A DNA stretch of 64,000 bases from Bradyrhizobium canariense (GTDB taxonomy: Bacteria > Pseudomonadota > Alphaproteobacteria > Rhizobiales > Xanthobacteraceae): contig NZ_VSST01000079.1 of the NCBI RefSeq assembly GCF_019402665.1, forward strand, positions 1 to 64,000, written 5' to 3'. This document shows positions 57,423 through 64,000 of this stretch, piece by piece (the first letter of the stretch is position 1; every line of letters starts with the position of its first letter). The position numbers and the translations under genes were made by a program. The notes under the pieces are model-generated. The model saw nothing but the letters and a program-made list of their open reading frames with translations. It was not told where the DNA came from and searched no databases.

Positions 57423-58814
57423 ATGCACAGCCCAAATCCAGACATGTCTCAGCTGTTCGCGGACCGCCAGGCCCAGCGCAGCGCCCTGCATAATCGGCAT
57501 CTGAACGAGCAGTTCGTTCGGGTTCTGAAGACCATCGGCTACGATGTCGGCTTCCAGAAGGGGCAGGGGCAGTACCTCTACGACCGCGACGGGGCGCGCT
57601 ATCTCGACCTCTTGTCCGGTTTTGGCGTGTTTGCGATCGGGCGCAATCATCCTGTCATGCGTGAGGCGCTCAAGAGCGTGCTCGATGCCGACCTGCCGAA
57701 CCTCGTCCAATTCGACGTCTCGGTGCTTGCCGGCGTGCTCGCTGAGCGGCTTTTGAAGTACGTCCCCTATCTCGACAAGGCCTTCTTCGCCAATTCCGGC
57801 GCCGAATGCGTCGAAGCCGCGATCAAGTTCGCCCGCGGCGCCACCGGCCGTCCGGGGATCGTCTATTGTGCCCACGGCTATCACGGCCTGACCTATGGCG
57901 CGCTGTCGCTGACCGGTGATTCGAACTTCCGCACCGGCTTCGAGCCGTTGCTGCCGGGCTGCACCTCGATCCCGTTCAACGATCTCGCCGCTCTTGAAAA
58001 GGCGCTGGCCTCGCGCGAGGTGGCGGCCTTCGTCGTCGAGCCGATCCAGGGCAAGGGCGTCAACATGCCCACCGACGAGTTCCTGCCGGGTGCGGCTGCG
58101 CTCTGCAAGAAATACGGGACGCTGTTCGTCGCCGACGAGATCCAGACCGGCATGGGCCGCACCGGCCGCTTCCTCGCGGTCGAGCACTGGAACGTCGAGC
58201 CCGACATGGTGCTGCTCTCGAAGTCGCTGTCCGGCGGCCACGTGCCGGTCGGCGCGGTGCTGACGCGCAAGAGCATCTTCGACAAGATCTTCAACCAGAT
58301 GGACCGTGCAGTCGTGCACGGCTCAACTTTCTCCAAGAACGACCTGGCGATGGCTGCGGGCATCGCCACGCTTGACATCATGGAGTCCGAGAAGCTGATC
58401 GAGTCCGCCGCCAAGCGCGGTGCCGAGCTGCGCCTCGCGCTCACGCGCATGGTGCCCGGCTACGAGCTGTTGAAGGAAGTCCGCGGCAAGGGCCTGATGA
58501 TCGGCGTCGAGTTCGGCCCGCCCAAATCGCTGCGGCTGCGGGCGTCCTGGAACGTGCTGGAGGCGGCCAATAAGGGCCTGTTCTGCCAGCTCATCACCGT
58601 GCCGCTGTTCAAGGACCACAAGATCCTCACGCAGGTCGCCGGCCATGGCAGCCACACCATCAAGCTTCTGCCGCCGCTCACCATCACCGAAGAAGATTGC
58701 GGCTGGATCGAGCGCGCCTTCGACGACGTCATCGCCGGCAGCCACAAGGTCCCCGGCGCGATCTGGTCGCTCGGCAAGACGCTGGTCGACAACGCGGTGC
58801 GGCGGTCGGCGTAA
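57423..58814 (+). CDS. hpnO: Aminobacteriohopanetriol aminotransferase
   Basis: 463 aa class III PLP aminotransferase. The PLP lysine is K267 in VLLSKSLSGGHVPVGAVL. Other family signs are ANSGAECVEAAIKFARGATG, CAHGYHGLTYGALS and VADEIQTGMGRTG. It aminates the hopanoid side chain to make aminobacteriohopanetriol. It is linked to the hpn genes by position, downstream of hpnN and separated from it by the convergent DUF2147 gene. Confidence 0.92.
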   Translation: MHSPNPDMSQLFADRQAQRSALHNRHLNEQFVRVLKTIGYDVGFQKGQGQYLYDRDGARYLDLLSGFGVFAIGRNHPVMREALKSVLDADLPNLVQFDVSVLAGVLAERLLKYVPYLDKAFFANSGAECVEAAIKFARGATGRPGIVYCAHGYHGLTYGALSLTGDSNFRTGFEPLLPGCTSIPFNDLAALEKALASREVAAFVVEPIQGKGVNMPTDEFLPGAAALCKKYGTLFVADEIQTGMGRTGRFLAVEHWNVEPDMVLLSKSLSGGHVPVGAVLTRKSIFDKIFNQMDRAVVHGSTFSKNDLAMAAGIATLDIMESEKLIESAAKRGAELRLALTRMVPGYELLKEVRGKGLMIGVEFGPPKSLRLRASWNVLEAANKGLFCQLITVPLFKDHKILTQVAGHGSHTIKLLPPLTITEEDCGWIERAFDDVIAGSHKVPGAIWSLGKTLVDNAVRRSA

Positions 58815-58887
58815 GGCCGAGGCGCTCAGGCGGCTTCAATCTTATTCGCCACTTCGATGTGATCGAGGGCCGCGGGAGGTGCCCGCC

Positions 58888-59496
58888 TCAATGGGCAAAC
58901 ACCGTATTGAAGAGCGCCAGGACGTTGCCGTCCTTCTCGACCGCAAGAATGGCGCGGCGTTGCGTCGCGTAGACGATCGGGATGTCCATCCAGGCTCTAC
59001 TTCGGATCAGAAGCGAATTGTTTGCCGCGTCCTGCGGCACAGCGGACAGGCCGATCAGGAAATGCGTGTCGTCGACCTTCACCGACAGCGCGGCAATGGG
59101 CGCTCCCTTGGCCTGCTCGTTGGCCTTCATCAGAAGGCCCATGACCTGTTTGATCCTGCCGGCGGCGAAGTCCGGGGCGAAATCGATCTGCACCGTGTGG
59201 GTGGCTGGCAGTGCGGGGTCGAAATTGCGCCGGATGGAGAGCGTCATCTGCAGGTTCCGCGAAGGCACCTCGACATTCCCGCGTATCGTAACATCGCCTG
59301 ATGGTGCGGAGGCATCGGTCGTCGGTTCTATCCGCCAAGTGATCTTTCCTTCTGCGCGATCACCCTTCGGGTTGCTCACGTCTTCCTCGTAGAGGACGGC
59401 CCGCATCGTGGTGGCGAGTCCGTCGCGGGCTGCTGCCGGCCCGGAAGCGGCGATCGTCCAGGCAAGCGCTGCGGCAAGGAGGAGAGGGCGCATCAT
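58888..59496 (-). CDS. Secreted protein of unknown function
   Basis: 202 aa. Signal peptide about 1-24 (RPLLLAAALAWTIAASGPAA), then a beta-rich mature protein (GDVTIRGNVEVPSRNLQMTL, AVEKDGNVLALFNTVFAH). It carries no cysteine and no recognised motif. It is 71 nt downstream of the anti-sigma gene in the same direction, so it may be the last gene of the ECF operon. The ATG at 59496 (MMRPLLL) is preferred to the more upstream 59532. Confidence 0.75.
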   Translation of the reverse strand: MMRPLLLAAALAWTIAASGPAAARDGLATTMRAVLYEEDVSNPKGDRAEGKITWRIEPTTDASAPSGDVTIRGNVEVPSRNLQMTLSIRRNFDPALPATHTVQIDFAPDFAAGRIKQVMGLLMKANEQAKGAPIAALSVKVDDTHFLIGLSAVPQDAANNSLLIRSRAWMDIPIVYATQRRAILAVEKDGNVLALFNTVFAH

Positions 59497-59567
59497 GGCG
59501 CTTGAATTAGCAGCGCTCTCCCGAGCTCGCAATCAAAAGTTGTGAGTCTGACTTGCGGGATGCGCCG

Positions 59568-60335
59568 CTATCCCTCCACATTGGCCTTCATCGCCGCCTC
59601 GAACTTCTCGACGAACTCGGCGAGCTCGTCGGCGCCGAGATCGCTGATGGCCCAGAAGTTCAGGCCGCGATTGCCCCAGCGCCGGCAGTTGAAGCCCTGC
59701 ATGGTTTCGGTCTTGGGCGCGCGGTATTCCGCGTTCGATGTCTGCGACACGAACAGATTGACCACGTGCTGCCGGCGCTTGTAGACGACCGCGCCGATGG
59801 CACGGGCGTCGATATAGTCGAGCCTGCCGCCGACCAGCGTAAAACCTTGCGCGGTGAGGTCGATCACGGGCGGGGCGACGTCGAGCTTGCCGTTGAACCA
59901 CGGCTTGACCGTGTGCTGGTCGGTGGAGACCACGTCGATGAGGTGGCCGGCCTGGAGCGAGCGCAGATGCGCGGAGACGACCTCCGACAGGATGCGCTGC
60001 TGGTCGTCCTGGCGCAGCACCAATGCGACGACGCCGGAGGCGGCGAGCGCGGAGACTGCCGAGCCCATCGCAAAGCCGCGCAGCACGGAGCGGCGGCTCG
60101 GCTGTTGACGCTGCGGCTGCGGCAGCGAAGCCTCGATACGCGCACGCAGGCTCGCCGGTGCGGTGTAGCGCAAATCGGCATCCGCAAGCACGCGCTGCAT
60201 GTCGCGTTGGGCCGAAAACTCCGCAGCGCAGGCCGGGCAGCTGGCGATATGGGCTTCGACCTCGCGCGCGTGGCCGGCATCGAGCTCATTGTCGAGCAGC
60301 GCGTGAAGCAGGATTCTTGCTTCGTCGCAGGTCAT
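59568..60335 (-). CDS. Zinc-type anti-sigma factor
   Basis: 255 aa. The N-terminal zinc-finger anti-sigma domain has H29-x3-C33-x2-C36 in EAHIASCPACAAEF. A single membrane helix lies near residues 88-107 (GFAMGSAVSALAASGVVALV), preceded by RRS. The C-terminal ~145 residues are predicted to be periplasmic (FTLVGGRLDYIDARAIGAVV, QGFNCRRWGNRGLNFWAISD). It should hold the adjacent sigma factor at the membrane until a periplasmic signal is sensed. Its ATG overlaps the sigma stop in ATGA. Confidence 0.9.
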   Translation of the reverse strand: MTCDEARILLHALLDNELDAGHAREVEAHIASCPACAAEFSAQRDMQRVLADADLRYTAPASLRARIEASLPQPQRQQPSRRSVLRGFAMGSAVSALAASGVVALVLRQDDQQRILSEVVSAHLRSLQAGHLIDVVSTDQHTVKPWFNGKLDVAPPVIDLTAQGFTLVGGRLDYIDARAIGAVVYKRRQHVVNLFVSQTSNAEYRAPKTETMQGFNCRRWGNRGLNFWAISDLGADELAEFVEKFEAAMKANVEG

Positions 60336-60880
60336 CTTGCTTGCTCCTCATCCGCCGTCCAGGCCGCGCGCAGCATGGCGCGGGCGCGGGCGAGGCGGGA
60401 CATCACGGTGCCGACGGGTGCACCGACGGCCTCTGCGATTTCACGATAAGACAGGTTGTTGATCTCCCGCAGCACGAATGTTTCCTTGAACGGTTCGGCG
60501 AGCGCGTCGATCAGCTTGCGGATCGCGCCCGCATCGCGGCTGCGCAGCACTTCGGTTTCCGGGCTTGCCTCGGTCTCTTGCCAGATCGGCGTCTGCTCGG
60601 CAGCGCCGGGGGTATCCTCGATCGCGCTGTGCCTGTGTGCGCGGCGTGCATATTCGGCATTGCAGACGTTACGCAGGATCGCGAACAGCCAGGGCTTCAT
60701 CGCCGGCCCGCGATAGCTATCGAAATGCTTCAGAGCGCGCAGATAGCACTCCTGCACCGCGTCCTCGGCATCGGAGGCGTCACGCAAGAGATAGCGCGCG
60801 AGCGTGTAGACGTCGTCGAGATAGGGCAGCGCCGCCTCGCGGAAGCGTTGCGCCTTCTGCAAATCGTCGTTAGCGGGCAT
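60332..60880 (-). CDS. ECF-type RNA polymerase sigma factor
   Basis: 182 aa. Sigma region 2 is PYLDDVYTLARYLLRDASDA then EDAVQECYLRALKHFDSYRG; region 4 is LREINNLSYREIAEAVGAPV then GTVMSRLARARAML. It is coupled to its anti-sigma gene by a 4-nt overlap, which implies the pair work together. The ATG at 60880 has AGGAGCG just before it; an upstream in-frame start at 61045 adds a non-conserved charged lead. The ECF subgroup was not determined. Confidence 0.9.
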   Translation of the reverse strand: MPANDDLQKAQRFREAALPYLDDVYTLARYLLRDASDAEDAVQECYLRALKHFDSYRGPAMKPWLFAILRNVCNAEYARRAHRHSAIEDTPGAAEQTPIWQETEASPETEVLRSRDAGAIRKLIDALAEPFKETFVLREINNLSYREIAEAVGAPVGTVMSRLARARAMLRAAWTADEEQAR

Positions 60881-61037
60881 CGCTCCTCGCTTTGCCTCTT
60901 GTTCTGCGCGTTGAGTCGTGTCGTCGCTGTTCGTCTCGTCCCTGTTCGTTTTGTCTCTGTGTGTGACCGAAGGCACACGAGCCCGGCCGGCGTGGGACCA
61001 CCGGCCGGGCAAGACGTTGATGCCTTGGTTCGAGATG

Positions 61038-61361
61038 TTACTCAACCTTGATCATCCCCGTCATGTGCGGGTGCAGAGAACAAAAATATTTGTAGTCGCC
61101 CGCATTGGTGAAGGTGAACGAGAACTTGTCGTCAGTGTCCAGGGTCTTGGACCTGAATTTGCCGGCCGACACCAGGGTGTGCGGGATGTCGTCCCGGTTG
61201 GTCCAGGTCACGGTGGTGCCGACCTTGATCTTGAGCTCGGCCGGCTGGAAGACGAAATTGTCGATATGCACCTCCATGTCGTCGGCACGGGCGGTTGTGG
61301 CGGGTAACAGCATGGCCGCGGCCAAAGCGACACCGAAGTCGCGGCGATTGAGTATCTTCAT
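61038..61361 (-). CDS. Cupredoxin (amicyanin-like blue copper protein)
   Basis: 107 aa. A short N-terminal export signal (RRDFGVALAAAMLLPATTARA, Tat-like RR) is followed by a plastocyanin-fold domain. Type 1 copper ligands are H61 (DDIPHTLV), C94, H97 and M100 (YFCSLHPHMTG), spaced as in amicyanin. It should carry electrons or copper in the periplasm. It lies 23 nt after the phosphoesterase gene and 157 nt ahead of the sigma gene. Confidence 0.9.
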   Translation of the reverse strand: MKILNRRDFGVALAAAMLLPATTARADDMEVHIDNFVFQPAELKIKVGTTVTWTNRDDIPHTLVSAGKFRSKTLDTDDKFSFTFTNAGDYKYFCSLHPHMTGMIKVE

Positions 61362-61384
61362 TGTCAGCTTCCGTTAGCCCTGCA

Positions 61385-62329
61385 TCAACCCTGGAGCGGC
61401 GTGTCGATGATCGCGAGCCGCTGCTCGTTCTGCTTGAAGTTGATGCTGGCAACGCCGAGCATCGCGCGGAGCTTTGCGTCCTCGACCTTCATCGGTCCGG
61501 GCGAGGGGGCAGCCCCGGGTGCCGGCTGCGGGAAGGCGGTGGAGCGGGCGGTGTGGAAGGTGACGTTGCCCTCGACCTTCTGCATCACCTGGTGAATATG
61601 CCCGTTCAGCACGGTGACCGAACCGAAGCCTTTCACCTGTTCCAGCGCGCGGGCGCCGTCCTCGGTGCCCCAGCCCCATTCGGGGTAGACCGTCCAGAGC
61701 GGGATGTGGGCGAACAGCACGATCGGCGTCGATTTCGACTTGCCGCGCAGATCGTCCTCGAGCCAGGCGAGCTGCTCGGCGCCGAGATTGCCGAGGCCTC
61801 CGGCCTTGAGGTCGACGACATTGACGAGGCCGATGAAGTGCACGCCGCCAGCGTCGAACGAATACCAGCCTGCGCCCTTTGTGCCGCGGCCGTAGCGCTC
61901 GCGATAGAATTTCACCTCCTCGTCGAGGAAGTCATGCTCGCCGGGCACGTAATGCACGTCGAGCTTGCTCTGCGAGATGATGCGATCGGCATTGTCGAAT
62001 TCGGCGGCCTTCGACAGATGCGTGATGTCGCCAGTGTGGATCATGAACGACGGCTTGACCGGCATCGCGTTGATCTTGTTGATGGCTTCCTCGAGCGTGC
62101 CGAGCGCGTTGGGATTGGCCGGCTTGTCGAAGCCGACATGGCTGTCGCTGATCTGGAGGAAGGTCATTCCGGGCGCGGCCGCGGTCGCAGCTTGCGCGGA
62201 ATCGATGATGCCGAGCGAGCGCGGCACGCCACCGGTGATGGTCCAAAGCACCCCGGTGCCGGCCCAGGTCATGCATTCAAGCACCTTGCGGCGGCTTAAG
62301 CCGTCCTCGCCGTGATCGTGTCCGCTCAT
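61385..62329 (-). CDS. Tat-exported metallophosphoesterase
   Basis: 314 aa. Twin-arginine signal (LSRRKVLECMTWAGTGVLWT). Calcineurin-type metal motifs are in order: D and H in ISDSHVG, GD in HTGDITH, E/H/D in PGEHD (the usual GNHD reads GEHD here), H in LFAHIPLW, and GHIH in LNGHIHQV. The substrate is unknown; the Asn-to-Glu change in the third motif is unusual. It is the first gene of the sigma/cupredoxin operon. Confidence 0.87.
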   Translation of the reverse strand: MSGHDHGEDGLSRRKVLECMTWAGTGVLWTITGGVPRSLGIIDSAQAATAAAPGMTFLQISDSHVGFDKPANPNALGTLEEAINKINAMPVKPSFMIHTGDITHLSKAAEFDNADRIISQSKLDVHYVPGEHDFLDEEVKFYRERYGRGTKGAGWYSFDAGGVHFIGLVNVVDLKAGGLGNLGAEQLAWLEDDLRGKSKSTPIVLFAHIPLWTVYPEWGWGTEDGARALEQVKGFGSVTVLNGHIHQVMQKVEGNVTFHTARSTAFPQPAPGAAPSPGPMKVEDAKLRAMLGVASINFKQNEQRLAIIDTPLQG

Positions 62330-62430
62330 CGCGCAGCTCCACTTCGCCCGGAATTGGGCTTCGGGGAGGTGATTGGGGGAGCGGGGGTCTTATTCCCGGA
62401 CGCGATGACGTTTTCGTGAGGTGGTGGGAC

Positions 62431-62514
62431 GCGTAGCCCGTATGGAGCGCAGCGGAATACGGGTCCAGACTTACGATACTCCCCGGATTTCGCTACGCCC
62501 CATCGGGGCTACGC
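62431..62514. repeat. Palindromic repeat, GTAGCCCGGATGGAGCG family (copy 3)
   Basis: GCGTAGCCCGTATGGAGCGC then AGCGGAATACGGG on the left pairs with CCCCGGATTTCGCTACGCCC then CATCGGGGCTACGC on the right. It lies between the phosphoesterase gene (upstream side) and the end of the GMC oxidoreductase gene. Confidence 0.8.
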
Positions 62515-62516
62515 AT

Positions 62517-64000
62517 TCACTTCGCATCCTCCAAAATCATCGTCGCGCCTTTTTCGGCGATCATCGCGGTCGGCGTGTTGGTGTTGCCCGACGTGATGGT
62601 CGGCATGATCGAGGCATCGACAATGCGAAGGCCGCCGAGACCGTAGAAGCGCAGGCGTTCGTCGACCACCGCCATCGGATCGCTCACCGCGCCCATCTTC
62701 GCGGTGCCGACGGGATGGAAGATGGTGGTGCCGATGTCGCCGGCGGCCTTGGCGAGCGAGGCATCGTCGTCGCCGACGGCGGGGCCGGGCAGATATTCGC
62801 TCGGGCGATATTTTGCCAGCGCCTTCTGCTGCATCAGGCGGCGGGTGGTGCGGATGGCATCGGCGCCGACCTGACGGTCGTCATCCGTTGAAAGATAATT
62901 TGGCGCGATGATCGGCTTCTCGTCCGGCGCCGCCGAACGCAGACGTACGGTGCCGCGCGATGTCGGCTGGAGATTGCAGGCGCTCACCGTGATCGCGGGG
63001 AAGCGGTGCAGGGGATCGCCGAACTTGTCGAGCGATAGCGGCTGCACGTGGAACTGGATGTTGGCGCGTGCGCGCGTCGCATCGGAGCGGGTGAAGATGC
63101 CGAGCTGCGACGGCGCCATGGTCAACGGCCCGCGGCGACGGAACGCGTAATCGAGCCCCATCAGGCCGCGGCGGAGCAGATTGTAATAAGTCTCGTTCAG
63201 TGTGCGCACGCCCTCGACCTTGTAGATCGCGCGCTGCTGGAGATGATCCTGTAAATTGCGGCCGACGCCGGGCTTGTCCATCACGATGTCGATGCCGAGC
63301 GGCGACAGCCAGTCGGCCGGCCCGAGGCCGGAGCGATGCAGCACCTGCACTGAGCCGATCGCGCCTGCCGAGAGGACCACCTCGCGTTTCGCACGCGCCT
63401 CGATGATCTCGCCATTCTGGATGAAGCGCGCGCCGACGGCGCGGCCCTGTTCGATGATCAGCCGATCAACCAGCACATGCTTTTCGAGCCGCAGATTGGG
63501 GCGGTTCAGTGCCGGCTTGAGGAAGCCGCGCGCCGACGACCAGCGCCGGCCGCGCTTCTGATTGACGTGGAAATAGCTGGTGCCTTCGTTGTCGCCGGTA
63601 TTGAAATCCGGGATGCGCTTGATGCCCATCTCCTCGGCCGCGTCGCCCACGGCATCGAGGATGTCCCAGGACAGCCGCGGCGCCTCGATGCGCCAGCCGC
63701 CGCCGGCGCCGTGGTGCTCGCTCGCGCCGAGGAAGTGATCCTCGAGCCGTTTGAACAGCGGCAGCACGTCGTCATAACCCCAGCCGGTCATGCCGAGCTG
63801 GCGCCAGTGATCGTAATCAGCGGCCTGCCCGCGCATCGAGATCATGGCGTTGATCGCCGAAGAGCCGCCGATCACCTTGCCACGAGGATAGGCGAGCGAG
63901 CGGCCGTTCAGGCCGGGCTCGGCCTCGGTCCTGAACATCCAGTCCGAGCGCGGATTGCCGATGGCGAAGAGATAGCCGACGGGAATGTGGAACCAGATCC
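62517..64000 (-). CDS. GMC-family FAD oxidoreductase (choline dehydrogenase-like), 5' end outside the window
   Basis: Partial: the reading frame continues without a stop to the window edge at 64000. The visible 494 residues include the GMC signature PRGKVIGGSSAINAMISMRG, the second signature VVLSAGAIGSVQVLHRSGLG, and the C-terminal active-site region TTIFHPVGTAKMGAVSDPMA with TSGNTNTPTAMIAEKGA. The FAD-binding GxGxxG start must lie beyond the edge. It is probably an alcohol or choline-type dehydrogenase; the substrate is not known. Confidence 0.9.
   Translation of the reverse strand, partial: IWFHIPVGYLFAIGNPRSDWMFRTEAEPGLNGRSLAYPRGKVIGGSSAINAMISMRGQAADYDHWRQLGMTGWGYDDVLPLFKRLEDHFLGASEHHGAGGGWRIEAPRLSWDILDAVGDAAEEMGIKRIPDFNTGDNEGTSYFHVNQKRGRRWSSARGFLKPALNRPNLRLEKHVLVDRLIIEQGRAVGARFIQNGEIIEARAKREVVLSAGAIGSVQVLHRSGLGPADWLSPLGIDIVMDKPGVGRNLQDHLQQRAIYKVEGVRTLNETYYNLLRRGLMGLDYAFRRRGPLTMAPSQLGIFTRSDATRARANIQFHVQPLSLDKFGDPLHRFPAITVSACNLQPTSRGTVRLRSAAPDEKPIIAPNYLSTDDDRQVGADAIRTTRRLMQQKALAKYRPSEYLPGPAVGDDDASLAKAAGDIGTTIFHPVGTAKMGAVSDPMAVVDERLRFYGLGGLRIVDASIMPTITSGNTNTPTAMIAEKGATMILEDAK

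Overview
The window reads as a chromosomal segment of a Bradyrhizobium-type alphaproteobacterium (Bradyrhizobium/Rhodopseudomonas group). This rests on the high-GC coding style, the complete hopanoid (hpn) locus with hpnP, hpnN and hpnO, a homoprotocatechuate (hpa) meta-cleavage cluster, and many intergenic palindromic repeats of the kind scattered through such genomes. From memory, the order and strands around eutB, hpnP, shc and hpnH match the B. diazoefficiens hopanoid locus. No rRNA, tRNA, CRISPR array or complete insertion sequence was seen.

Layout. (1) 0.1-1.5 kb: a two-gene unit of 2-oxoglutarate/Fe(II) oxygenases (an Oxygenase-NA-like protein and AlkB). (2) 1.7-9.7 kb: homoprotocatechuate catabolism. 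A leftward operon runs hpaH-hpaF-hpaE-hpaD-FAH hydrolase-ThDP enzyme. The divergent MarR regulator hpaR is separated from it by a perfect 16-bp palindrome, and the aldolase hpaI lies beyond. A UxaA/GarD-type dehydratase follows. (3) 11.6-13.4 kb: an Aer-like energy-taxis receptor split into a PAS gene and a transducer gene. (4) 13.7-20.4 kb: transglutaminase / circularly permuted ATP-grasp plus alpha-E / transglutaminase operon, a predicted but little-studied peptide-tagging type system. (5) 20.6-28.2 kb: ordinary metabolic genes (HD hydrolase, epoxide-hydrolase-like protein, folE, Rieske-FAD reductase, HdeD-like membrane protein, solute-binding protein, acyl-CoA dehydrogenase). (6) 28.3-35.6 kb: a block that looks AT-richer and accessory (MFS exporter with divergent LysR, RlpA-like protein, cupin, AI-2E-type permease with an extra C-terminal domain, small secreted protein). 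(7) 35.6-37.4 kb: a chemoreceptor. (8) 37.6-58.8 kb: the hopanoid region.

In the hopanoid region, hpnC, hpnD and hpnE make squalene and shc cyclises it. HpnH and HpnG (with IspH supplying isoprenoid precursor) extend the side chain. HpnO aminates the side chain, HpnP methylates C-2, and HpnN exports product to the outer membrane. hpnP sits between the two subunit genes of ethanolamine ammonia-lyase (eutB, eutC), and a second RND permease follows eutC. (9) 58.9-62.3 kb: a leftward operon of Tat-exported phosphoesterase, cupredoxin, ECF sigma factor, zinc-type anti-sigma factor and a secreted protein of unknown function. (10) 62.5-64 kb: a GMC oxidoreductase cut by the window edge.

The most notable points are the eutB-hpnP-eutC interleaving with a second HpnN-like permease, the transglutaminase/ATP-grasp/alpha-E operon, the ECF module tied to a copper protein, the split Aer receptor, and the unusual oxygenase pair. 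Function calls come from reading translated sequences and remembered family signatures; no database search was run.
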